A stretch of 64,000 nt of DNA, taken from assembly GCA_963802745.1 (NCBI GenBank), contig CAWDKL010000071.1:214161-278160 (forward strand), in the 5' to 3' direction. Numbering within the stretch: position 1 is the first letter of the stretch; every line of letters starts with the position of its first letter. Below the pieces are notes generated by a model, which saw only the letters and a program-made list of their open reading frames with translations, searched no databases and was not told where the DNA came from. The stretch is from JAJPKK01 sp963802745 (GTDB lineage Bacteria; Pseudomonadota; Alphaproteobacteria; Rhizobiales; Xanthobacteraceae). Position numbers and translations under genes: made by a program. Below are positions 35,102 to 43,446 of the stretch, piece after piece.

Positions 35102-38100
35102 GCCATCAAAGCCTTGCGGGGGAACTTTTAGCGGAATGCTCCGCCTGCGGCTTCGCGAATGTGGCGGCTGCGCAATTCTGCGGCGGTTGCGGCAAGCCCC
35201 TCACGGCCGGTGGCAGCGTCGTGCCGGAGGCCGAGCGCCGCCATGTGTGTGTATTATTTTGCGACTTGGTTAATTTCGCCCCGCTAGCCCAAAGGCTGGA
35301 CCCGGAGGACCTGCGGGAATTGCTGAGCGCGTATCAGCGCGCGTGTGGCGCTGTCGTGCTTCGGCATGGCGGCTTCGTTGCACAGTATTTGGGCGACGGC
35401 ATCCTGGTATATTTCGGCTACCCGCATGCCCACGAGGATGATGTCTCCCGTGTGGTAAAGTGCGGGCTTGAATTGGCGGAGACGGTGGAGCAGCTTGCGG
35501 CCTCGAACGGCGCGAGCGTGCGGGTCCGTATTGGGATTCACGCCGGGCGCGTGGTGGTGGGTGCCTTGGGAGGCAGCGGGCGGTCCGAACGGCTGGCCGT
35601 TGGGGATACGCCCAATGTCGCGGCGCGGATTCATGCTGAGGCTGCGCCCGGTGAAGTCGTCATCTCGGATTCGCTGTGGCGGCTTCTGCCGGGCACGTTC
35701 GCCGTGGAACCCTTAGGCATTCGCCGGCTTAAGGGAATCGAGCGGCCGGTCGAACTGTTCAAGGTGGTGGCGTCGGGCGGCGAGGCCGCCGGTCTCAACA
35801 TCCCGCGGACTCCCTTCATCGGCCGTGCCGGCGAGTGTGCGCGCGTCCGCGAGGTGTGGACGCGTGCTAGGTCCGGAGCCGCCCAGTTTGCGCTTGTGCG
35901 CGGTGAACCCGGGATCGGCAAGTCGCGGCTGGTCAACATGATCCGCTCCGAACTGGTTGACGACCTCACCGACGTGCTGGTGGCGCGCTGCACCCCTTTT
36001 ACGACCGACACCGCATTTTACCCGGTTATCGAGTTGATGCGCGCCCGACTCGGTCTCGCCGGCTTGTCGCCGGAAGAGCAGGTGGCGCGTTTAGCCGATC
36101 GCATCGAGGAACTCGGCGCTGACCCCAGGACAGCCGTGCCGTTGCTCGCGGCCGTTCTCTCCATTCCGGTGGATCCCGCACTGTGGCCGGCGCCGGAGCT
36201 GTCGCCGGTGCGCGCCCGTCAGCGGACGATGGAAACTTTCATCGATCTTTATCACGGGCTGGCGCGTCACGCTCCCGTGATGTTCATCCTTGAAGATATT
36301 CATTGGGCCGACCCCTCCACGGTCGAATTGCTGCGCCTGATGATCGCGGCGCCGCGGCGCGCCGGCCTGATGATGCTGCTGACCGCACGTCTGGAGTTCA
36401 GGCCGACCTGGGCAACCGCCACCAATGTGACCGAGATCGCGCTGGAGGCCCTCGATTCCGCGGACGCCGAAACATTCATCCGGAAGGTTGCGAGGAATAA
36501 ACCGCTTCCGCCGGACGTGGCGTGGCGGATTCGCGAGCGAGCGGCGGGCAATCCGCTGTTTCTCGAGGAAATTACCCGCGCGGTGATGGAATCCGATGCG
36601 CTCGCCGAGCGGGACTATTCCTGGGAACTGGTCGGGACGTTATCGGCCGACGTGGTCCCGGCCTCGATGGAGGCGTCGCTGATGGCCCGCATGGAGCGGC
36701 TCGGCGAGGCACGGGCGACCCTGCAGCTTGCCGCGACGGTGGGGCGCGAATTTTCGCATGAGTTGCTGGTGGCGGTGGCGCAGGCGGAGGAAACCGTGGT
36801 GCGGCGCCATCTCGACGTGATGCTGGCGTCCGGCCTCGTCTATCGGCACGGCCATGCTTCGCCGATTTACAGCTTCAAACATGCGCTGGTCCGCGATGCC
36901 GCCTACGACTCGCTGCTTCGCGCAACACGGCAACGCTACCATGAGCGCATCGCGGAGGTGCTGGCCGAGCGCTTCCAGGAGGTCGCGCACAGCCGGCCCG
37001 AACTTCTTGCGCACCACCTTTCGGGCGCGCGGCGTCATCATGAGGCGGCAAACCATTGGCGGAATGCCGGTGAACGCGCGGCAAGCCGGAGTGCGGTGAA
37101 CGAAGCGGTGGCCCATTTGCGGCACGCACTCGCCGACCTTGAATTATTGCCGGAAGATGCGACGCGGATGGATATGGAGCTATCCGTTCTGACGGCGCTA
37201 GCCCCAGTGTTAATGGCAGTGTACGGCTGGGCGGCTCCACAAGTAGGTGAGACGTGCAAGCGCGCCATCGATCTGGCGAGCCGGCTTGGTGCGAGCGATC
37301 GAATGTATCCACTGCTGTGGGGGCTCTGGACTAACCAGTTCGTCGGAGGGAGATTGCAGGAGGCGATGGGGACTGCCAATCAGGTTCTGTCTATGGCAAC
37401 GGCCACCACAGACCCGATGCTTGAGATAACCGCACGGCACGCCACTTCCTATACCCACTTCTACCGTGGCGAGTACAACGCTTCTGTCGCGGACGCGCAA
37501 ATCGGCCTTAGTCATTACGATTACGATTTGGAGCTTCTTATAGCCCAGACGTTCCAGGTCTCGTCGTCGATATGTAGCATGACGGCTAAGGCAGGCTCAC
37601 TCTGGATGCTGGGCCGCCAGGATGAGGGCATCGCTCTTATGGATGAAATGCTCGCCCGTGCGCGCTTACTGCGGCACCCGCCGAGCGTTGCCGCCGCGCT
37701 CTCGTTTCTGCTACACTTCAACTTATACAGTCGCGACTGGCGGCGCATGTTGCTGCTGGCAGAAGAGGCTTACGATCTGTCGCGTATGGAAGGTTTCGCC
37801 ATGTGGACTGCATGTGCGGGAATGTACAGAGGACGCGCGCGTGTGGCGCTGGGCCACGTGCAAAGCGGTTTGGCTGAAGTTTTTGAATGGGCCGAAATAT
37901 TTGATAGGACGGAGGCCGCCAGGATTATTGAGGGTTCCTACGCAAGTATGCTTTCCGAGATGCTGCATTTGGCTGGGCGCTCAAAGGAGGCGCTCGTCGT
38001 GAGCAGAGAGGGAGAACGACGCGCAACTGCGTGCGCCGTCCGCGTTATGCAGCCCGAGATATTTCGGACCAGGGGCGACATCCTGCGCGATTGCAACTTC

Positions 38101-38331
38101 TTTGTAGATGCGGACGAGGCATACCGCCAGGCTGTGGATTGCGCCCGCTCCCAGTGCGCTCGCTCGCTGGAACTCCGGGCGCTGACATCACTGCTCGACT
38201 TGCGGCTCTGCCACGGACATCCGGGCGACGTACCCGCCGAGCTGTCGCGGGCCGTGACCGCCATGGCGTGTGCGCCCGATCAATCCGATCTGGTCGCGGC
38301 GCGCGAGTTGCTCACGCGACTTCGTCATTGA
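35086..38331 (+). CDS. class III adenylate/guanylate cyclase-AAA ATPase-TPR-like multidomain protein
   Basis: The 1081-residue protein has a zinc ribbon (CSACG ... CGGCG, residues 18-36) and a class III cyclase domain (about 50-230), with metal Asp residues in LFCDLVNF (60) and YLGDGILVYF (104). An AAA_16 ATPase follows, with Walker A GEPGIGKS (273-280) and Walker B VMFILEDIHWAD (about 398-409). A long helical TPR-like C-terminus covers about 650-1081. Family members make cAMP or cGMP under control of the ATPase/TPR part. The GTG start is supported by an upstream AGGAG. The stop is 18 bases before the DUF3237 gene, suggesting one operon with the encapsulin genes. Confidence 0.88.
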   Translation: MAGALGHQSLAGELLAECSACGFANVAAAQFCGGCGKPLTAGGSVVPEAERRHVCVLFCDLVNFAPLAQRLDPEDLRELLSAYQRACGAVVLRHGGFVAQYLGDGILVYFGYPHAHEDDVSRVVKCGLELAETVEQLAASNGASVRVRIGIHAGRVVVGALGGSGRSERLAVGDTPNVAARIHAEAAPGEVVISDSLWRLLPGTFAVEPLGIRRLKGIERPVELFKVVASGGEAAGLNIPRTPFIGRAGECARVREVWTRARSGAAQFALVRGEPGIGKSRLVNMIRSELVDDLTDVLVARCTPFTTDTAFYPVIELMRARLGLAGLSPEEQVARLADRIEELGADPRTAVPLLAAVLSIPVDPALWPAPELSPVRARQRTMETFIDLYHGLARHAPVMFILEDIHWADPSTVELLRLMIAAPRRAGLMMLLTARLEFRPTWATATNVTEIALEALDSADAETFIRKVARNKPLPPDVAWRIRERAAGNPLFLEEITRAVMESDALAERDYSWELVGTLSADVVPASMEASLMARMERLGEARATLQLAATVGREFSHELLVAVAQAEETVVRRHLDVMLASGLVYRHGHASPIYSFKHALVRDAAYDSLLRATRQRYHERIAEVLAERFQEVAHSRPELLAHHLSGARRHHEAANHWRNAGERAASRSAVNEAVAHLRHALADLELLPEDATRMDMELSVLTALAPVLMAVYGWAAPQVGETCKRAIDLASRLGASDRMYPLLWGLWTNQFVGGRLQEAMGTANQVLSMATATTDPMLEITARHATSYTHFYRGEYNASVADAQIGLSHYDYDLELLIAQTFQVSSSICSMTAKAGSLWMLGRQDEGIALMDEMLARARLLRHPPSVAAALSFLLHFNLYSRDWRRMLLLAEEAYDLSRMEGFAMWTACAGMYRGRARVALGHVQSGLAEVFEWAEIFDRTEAARIIEGSYASMLSEMLHLAGRSKEALVVSREGERRATACAVRVMQPEIFRTRGDILRDCNFFVDADEAYRQAVDCARSQCARSLELRALTSLLDLRLCHGHPGDVPAELSRAVTAMACAPDQSDLVAARELLTRLRH

Positions 38332-38349
38332 AACTTGGAAGAAGCTTTC

Positions 38350-39321
38350 ATGTCGTCTAGCAAGCCAACGACAAGTTCTCCCCCGGCGCGCGTGATTAAG
38401 GGGGTTGCGATTGGCGACGCGTTGTCCGCGCCGTTCATGCAGCATGCACGAGACGGCTCAACATTCTGGTGGGGTGGGGTGGATACACCTGCACCGCCGC
38501 CTTTGGTTGCACCAGGAACCACCGCCCCTGTCCGAGTGGCGGTTTCTCCAGTCCGGCCGGGTCACGCCGTCACGGTGAACTATAGAGTGAATGGCGGCCC
38601 AGTTCGTGAGGCGACTGCCGTGCCGGACTTGCGCGTCCACGACGTGAACGCGCGCATATTTCGGGCCCTCCTCCCTGGCCAATCAAGTGGAATGGTGGAG
38701 TTTCTGCCGGTGTTACATTTCGCCGGACAATCGATTTCACCGCGTCTCGGCGAGACAACCAAGGCGTCTCGGTACCAGATAGGGCGTGCTGGAGCGGTAC
38801 CCGACGGGGGTTTACCAGCCCCAAAGAGCGGCAGTCAGCCCCACTGGGCTTGGAACGCAAAGTTCATGGGGACACTCGGAGCGACGCTGCGGAAGGAAGT
38901 GGTCGGCGCCACACCCGATGGTCTGAGAATCGATTGGCATGTCGAAGACGGGAGCTTTGTTGGCCCCGGATTCGAAGCCGTTATACTTCCGGGCGGCACG
39001 GACTGGATGCGTATCCGTCCGGATGGAATTGGTATTGTGAACGTCACGGCATGCATGGAGACGCCCGACGGCGCCCGCATTTTCGCCTCGTATGCAGGCA
39101 TCTTCGACCTTGGTCCGAACGGCTTTGCACGCGCGCAACGCGACGAATTTGACCCGTTGCCTGCGCTTGTCATCACTCCAAACTACTTGACGGCCGACAA
39201 TCGTCTCGCGTGGCTGAACCGCGCCCAATGCCTTGGGGTGGGTCGCGTAGATATGGCCGCTCGGCGCGTCGAAGCCGACGTATATATTATTCAGGTGGGC
39301 GGACGCAAAGAGGTGGGGTAA
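38350..39321 (+). CDS. DUF3237 domain protein with N-terminal extension, in the encapsulin operon
   Basis: The 323-residue product has a Ser/Pro-rich start (MSSSKPTTSSPPARVIKGVA) and an N-terminal beta-rich domain of about 150 residues I do not recognise. Residues from about 165 onward are DUF3237-like: WAWNAKFMGTLGATLRKEVV, then GSFVGPGFEAVILPGGTDWM, then RIRPDGIGIVNVTACMETPD and LTADNRLAWLNRAQCLGVGR. DUF3237 proteins are small beta-barrels of unknown function, normally about 150 residues, so this one is twice the usual length. No signal peptide is seen. It lies between the cyclase and the encapsulin gene. Confidence 0.75.
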   Translation: MSSSKPTTSSPPARVIKGVAIGDALSAPFMQHARDGSTFWWGGVDTPAPPPLVAPGTTAPVRVAVSPVRPGHAVTVNYRVNGGPVREATAVPDLRVHDVNARIFRALLPGQSSGMVEFLPVLHFAGQSISPRLGETTKASRYQIGRAGAVPDGGLPAPKSGSQPHWAWNAKFMGTLGATLRKEVVGATPDGLRIDWHVEDGSFVGPGFEAVILPGGTDWMRIRPDGIGIVNVTACMETPDGARIFASYAGIFDLGPNGFARAQRDEFDPLPALVITPNYLTADNRLAWLNRAQCLGVGRVDMAARRVEADVYIIQVGGRKEVG

Positions 39322-39329
39322 CGTCGCGA

Positions 39330-39343
39330 TTGTTGGCCAACAA
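39330..39343. promoter_or_regulatory. perfect 14-base palindrome in the DUF3237-encapsulin gap
   Basis: TTGTTGGCCAACAA is a perfect palindrome nine bases after the DUF3237 stop. It could be an operator for an internal promoter ahead of the encapsulin gene, or a chance symmetry. No T tract follows on either side that would make it a terminator. Confidence 0.45.
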
Positions 39344-39443
39344 AAACGAGGCCTTGGCATTGCGCCGGTGTGTTCCGTGCATGTCGGTTACTCGCAACCG
39401 CGAAGAAAGCGTTTCGATATTCTGATGAAGCTGGAGGGCTGAG

Positions 39444-40355
39444 ATGACACAAAACAATCCGCAAGTGCCGTGGACGGACGAGCAATGGGCGCGCGTCGAC
39501 CAGGTAATCCAGGAGGAAGCCAGCCGCGCACGCGTGGCCGCAACGTTCCTTCCGCTGTATGGCCCGCTGCCGCCGGACACCGACTTCGTCAGAGCCAACC
39601 GCATTGGCTACTCCACAGAAACGCTGCCTCCGCCTGAACAACGCATAACCATCGACGACAAAACCATTATCCCACTCGCGACACTGCAGGTTAAGGTGTT
39701 TCTACGGTCCGCGCAGTTGGCGGACCCCGATTTGACGAGCGCACTGCAGATGTTTCGCCGCGCCGCGAACATACTGGCACGTCTTGAGGATGCCGTTGTA
39801 TTTAACGGCCAGTCCGGCGAGGATCAGGGACCGCCGCGCGGCGCGCCGCAGCAAGCTATCTGGAAAATCACCGGCGGGTCGAACAATGGGGGCGTGCTTG
39901 GAAACAACCCCCAATTCGGCCAAGGGATCAATGGCAACGAGCTGGTGGCTGCGGTGTCCTCCAAAATCGGTGAACTCGAAGGCAACGGCTACTTCGGGCC
40001 ATTCGCGGTGGTCCTTGACCAAAAGTTTTTTACCGCCGCCCAGACTCCCAACGCCGGCTCACTGGTGTTGCCTCAGGACCGAATTATTCCGTTCCTGGGC
40101 GGTGGGCCGCTGCTTCGTTCGTCCACGCTTCCCGAAAACAGTGGTGTGGTCATCGCGCTTGGCGGTGAGCCCATCGAACTGGTCGTCGCCAAGGACGTAT
40201 CCGTCGGCTTTTTGCACGTAACCGAAGACCCGAAATTTGTGTTCCGCGTGTATGAAAAAATAGCACTCCGGGTCAAGGAAAGCGGCGCGGCTGGAATGCT
40301 GGTCGTCCCGCCCGAGGCACCGGCCAATGCCCCCGCACCGAAATCGAAAAAGTAG
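39444..40355 (+). CDS. encapsulin-like shell protein (Linocin_M18 family, HK97 fold), divergent
   Basis: A CTGGAGGGCTGAG site precedes the ATG. The 303-residue product follows the encapsulin layout. An N-terminal helix PWTDEQWARVDQVIQEEASR matches the TxxQWxxID start. PLATLQVKVFLRSAQLADPD and ILARLEDAVVFNGQ match the E-loop and the helix ending ED-x-x-IFxG. The A-domain has GPFAVVLDQKFFTAAQ, and GVVIALGGEPIELVVAKDVS, VGFL and FVFRVYEKIALRV form the C-terminal P-domain pattern. It is 20-40 residues longer than usual, with a Gly/Asn-rich insertion at about 130-160 and a Pro/Ala tail. No prophage genes surround it. A fusion enzyme follows 49 bases downstream. Confidence 0.88.
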   Translation: MTQNNPQVPWTDEQWARVDQVIQEEASRARVAATFLPLYGPLPPDTDFVRANRIGYSTETLPPPEQRITIDDKTIIPLATLQVKVFLRSAQLADPDLTSALQMFRRAANILARLEDAVVFNGQSGEDQGPPRGAPQQAIWKITGGSNNGGVLGNNPQFGQGINGNELVAAVSSKIGELEGNGYFGPFAVVLDQKFFTAAQTPNAGSLVLPQDRIIPFLGGGPLLRSSTLPENSGVVIALGGEPIELVVAKDVSVGFLHVTEDPKFVFRVYEKIALRVKESGAAGMLVVPPEAPANAPAPKSKK

Positions 40356-40404
40356 GACCTCGTCGATGAAATCGCGCGATCATTCGCCAATTCGCCGGTG
40401 ACCC

Positions 40405-43365
40405 ATGTCCTCGCGAGTCATCGTTCTGGGCGGCGGCGTGGCGGGCATGAGCGCCGCGCAAGAACTCATCGAGCGCGGCTTCGAGGTCGTGGTGCTCGAA
40501 CGGCGCGACATCGCGGGCGGCAAGGCGCGCAGCATTCCGGTCGTAGACGACGGCACCGGCAGCAGCGGGCATCAAGTTGCGGACACCGGAATTGCTTCGG
40601 TCGAGCACAACCTGCCCGGCGAGCACGGATTCCGGTTTTTCCCCGGGTTCTACAAGCACGTCATCGACACCATGCGCCGCATTCCGTCGTTCGATGGGCG
40701 CAAGGTGGCGGATCACCTGGTGCCGACCACGCGCGTCGGCATCACGCAATACGGCAAGCCGACGTTTGTCATCCCGGCGGCGTTTCCGCGCACGCCGGCC
40801 GACGCCGGCACGGTGTTGCGCGACATTCTCCTGGCCTTCGGACCGATCACCGACCTCACGCCCGACGATCTCGCCTTCTTCGGCGCCCGCATTTGGCAGA
40901 TTTTGACGTCGTGCAAGGAGCGCCGGCTCGGGGAGTATGAAAGGACGGGATGGTGGGATTTCGTCGGCGCCGAGCAGCGATCGGCGTCGTATCAGAAATT
41001 CCTCGCCGCCGGCATCACCCGCTCGCTGGTGGCCGCCAAGGCGCGCACCGCGAGCACGCGCACCATCGGCGACGTGTTCGTGCAGCTGATCCTCACGATC
41101 GTCAATCCGACCGCCGGCTCGACCGATCAGGTGTTCGACGGCCCCACCAATCTCGTCTGGATCGATCCGTGGCGCACCTATCTGGAATCCAGCGGCGTGC
41201 AATATGTCACCGACGCGGAGATCGTGGAGATTCTGTGCGACGGCGGCCGGATCAGCGGCGTCGTAGCGCTCCGGCAAGGCAAACGGACCGTGTGGCGCGG
41301 CGACCATTATGTGGCGGCGCTCCCGCTCGAGCGCATCGCCCCGATGGTGAACGGCAGCCTGCTCGCCGCCGACCCGACCCTGGCCAACTTGCGCGCACTC
41401 GCTCCAAACGTCGAGTGGATGAACGGCGTACAATATTATTTGCGCCGCGAGATTCCGTCCGCGCACGGACACGTCATCCACATCGACACCGAATGGGCGC
41501 TGACAAGTATTTCGCAGCTCCAGTTCTGGCGCAGCATCGCGCCCGAGCAGTTCGGCGACAGCGACGTGCGGGCAATCCTCTCGGTCGATGTGTCCGACTG
41601 GACGGCGCCGGGATCGAACGGACGCCCGGCGATGCAATGCTCGCGCGAGGAGGTCATTCGCGAGACCTGGATGCAGCTCAAGCGCTCGATGAATATCGGC
41701 GAAGAGGTGCTGCGCGACGAGGACCTCCACTCCTGGTTCCTCGACCCGGACATCGAGAAGGATCCGATCCGCGCCGGTTTTTTGAATAATTCCGAGCCGC
41801 TGCTGGTGAACCTCGTCGGTACCTGGGCGCTGCGCCCCGAAGCCACCACGGCGATTCCCAATCTGTTCCTGGCGTCGGACTATGTGCGTACCTACACCGA
41901 CCTTGCCACCATGGAGGGCGCCAACGAGGCGGCGCGCCGCGCCGTGAACGGGTTGCTCGAGGCCGTGAAATTCGCCGGCGCGCGGTGCGACGTGTGGCCG
42001 TTGCACGAGCCTGAGTTTCTCGCACCGTGGCGGCTGCACGACGCCGCGCGATACCAGGCAGGCCTGCCGTGGGACGATTCCCTCATGCAGGTCGCAGCCC
42101 ATGCCATGCGCGGCGCCTCGCCGCTGCTCGATCAGGTGCGGCCGCTGTTCGAACAGGTCGCGCCGTTCGCGGATCCGGTTTTGGATGCGATCGAGGCGAG
42201 CAGCGGCGCCGTTGTGAGCGCTACCGATTGGCGCCAGCTCGATCCGACCGTCAAGCGCGGCTCCGCCTATGTGCCGACGCCGCAATATCCCCCGCTCGAC
42301 GTCGCCGACACGGTGCCGGGCGGCGGCGAGGTCGTGGGACCGGCCGGGTTCCTGGATCGCCTCGGCTGGTACCGCGAGATGCTGGCCGATACGCTGGCGT
42401 CAGGCATACCGGCATGGGAGCCGCAGCGGCATCTCTACGGGCTCGTCAAGGATTTCGTCGATCGCTCCGGCAAGGGCCTGCGGCCGGCGCTGTGCATCGC
42501 CACCGCCCGGGCGCTGGGAGGCCGCGCCGAAAACGCGTTCCCGGCGGCCGCCGGGCTTGAAATGCTGCACAACGCCTTCCTGGTGCATGACGATATCGAG
42601 GACGGCAGCGATTCAAGGCGCGGCGTTGCCACCATGCATCGCCGGGTCGGGGTGCCGGTCGCCGTGAACACCGGCGACACCATGAACGCGCTTGCCATGC
42701 GGCTGTTTCGCAAGAGCGGCGAAACGCTCGGCCCGGCCACGGCACTGCGCATTCTCGACGAAGTCAACCATCTGCTCATCGAAACCCTGGAAGGCCAGGC
42801 GATGGAACTGGGGTGGATGCGCGACAACGACCTCACCGTCGGGGCGGATGATTACCTGCGGCTCGTCCTCAAGAAGACTGCCTGGTATAGCTTCATCCAT
42901 CCGTTACGGATCGGCGCGCTGGTCGCCAATGGCGCGGATGGCAATCTCGGCCGGTTCGACCGCTTCGGCTATCTGCTCGGGCTGGCGTTTCAAATCACCG
43001 ACGACGTGCTGAACCTCGACGGCGACATGGCGCGCTACGGCAAGGAGATCAACGGCGATTTATGGGAAGGCAAGCGGACCCTCGTGCTGGCGCACGCGGT
43101 CGGCCGTGCAAGCCCGGCGGACCGGAACTGGATCAGCGGCTTCCTGGCCCGGCCGCGGGAGCGCCGCCTGCCGCGCGAGGTGCTGCGGCTGCATCAAATT
43201 CTGGCCGATGGCGGCAGCATCCAATGGGCGCGGCAGGCAGCGTTAGCCTTCGCGGAAGCCGCGGCGCGGGAATTCGACACGTCGGCCTTCGCCGGCGTGC
43301 CGGCAAGCCCGGACCTCGATTGGCTGCGCTCGAGCGTGGACTTCCTCGTCCGGCGGGATGCGTAA
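40405..43365 (+). CDS. fusion of phytoene-desaturase-like FAD oxidoreductase and isoprenyl diphosphate synthase
   Basis: The N-terminal 550 residues form an amine-oxidase/carotenoid-desaturase-type flavoenzyme. It has Rossmann GGGVAG (9-14), GEHGFRFFPGFYKHVIDTMR (72-91), and C-terminal FAD contact IPNLFLASDYVRTYTDLATM. A linker of about 100 residues (about 555-655) follows. A trans-isoprenyl diphosphate synthase comes next, with first Asp-rich motif DDIED (729-733), GVATMHRRVGVPVAVNTGD, and second motif DDVLN (866-870), where Asn replaces the final Asp. DDxxD plus DDxxN resembles eukaryotic-type GGPP synthases. One chain may thus both make and oxidise an isoprenoid. It directly follows the encapsulin gene and is the likely cargo. 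Confidence 0.88.
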   Translation: MSSRVIVLGGGVAGMSAAQELIERGFEVVVLERRDIAGGKARSIPVVDDGTGSSGHQVADTGIASVEHNLPGEHGFRFFPGFYKHVIDTMRRIPSFDGRKVADHLVPTTRVGITQYGKPTFVIPAAFPRTPADAGTVLRDILLAFGPITDLTPDDLAFFGARIWQILTSCKERRLGEYERTGWWDFVGAEQRSASYQKFLAAGITRSLVAAKARTASTRTIGDVFVQLILTIVNPTAGSTDQVFDGPTNLVWIDPWRTYLESSGVQYVTDAEIVEILCDGGRISGVVALRQGKRTVWRGDHYVAALPLERIAPMVNGSLLAADPTLANLRALAPNVEWMNGVQYYLRREIPSAHGHVIHIDTEWALTSISQLQFWRSIAPEQFGDSDVRAILSVDVSDWTAPGSNGRPAMQCSREEVIRETWMQLKRSMNIGEEVLRDEDLHSWFLDPDIEKDPIRAGFLNNSEPLLVNLVGTWALRPEATTAIPNLFLASDYVRTYTDLATMEGANEAARRAVNGLLEAVKFAGARCDVWPLHEPEFLAPWRLHDAARYQAGLPWDDSLMQVAAHAMRGASPLLDQVRPLFEQVAPFADPVLDAIEASSGAVVSATDWRQLDPTVKRGSAYVPTPQYPPLDVADTVPGGGEVVGPAGFLDRLGWYREMLADTLASGIPAWEPQRHLYGLVKDFVDRSGKGLRPALCIATARALGGRAENAFPAAAGLEMLHNAFLVHDDIEDGSDSRRGVATMHRRVGVPVAVNTGDTMNALAMRLFRKSGETLGPATALRILDEVNHLLIETLEGQAMELGWMRDNDLTVGADDYLRLVLKKTAWYSFIHPLRIGALVANGADGNLGRFDRFGYLLGLAFQITDDVLNLDGDMARYGKEINGDLWEGKRTLVLAHAVGRASPADRNWISGFLARPRERRLPREVLRLHQILADGGSIQWARQAALAFAEAAAREFDTSAFAGVPASPDLDWLRSSVDFLVRRDA

Positions 43366-43446
43366 TACGATCGCCCACCGGTGAAGGGATGATCGCGCTC
43401 CTTTGGGGGTTTCGCCCCTGGACCAAAGAGGCAACGTGGTATAGAT

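Noticed and set aside
39444..40355. Prophage reading of the HK97-fold gene
   Set aside because: No portal, terminase, protease, tail or integrase genes lie nearby, and the protein follows the encapsulin pattern rather than a phage capsid.
40273..42285. A 670-codon open frame on the minus strand
   Set aside because: It is antisense to the oxidoreductase-synthase fusion, with the low-complexity Arg/His/Asp composition typical of shadow frames in GC-rich DNA.
40405..43365. A complete carotenoid biosynthesis cluster
   Set aside because: No phytoene synthase, cyclase or hydroxylase genes are present. Only the fusion protein supports isoprenoid chemistry.
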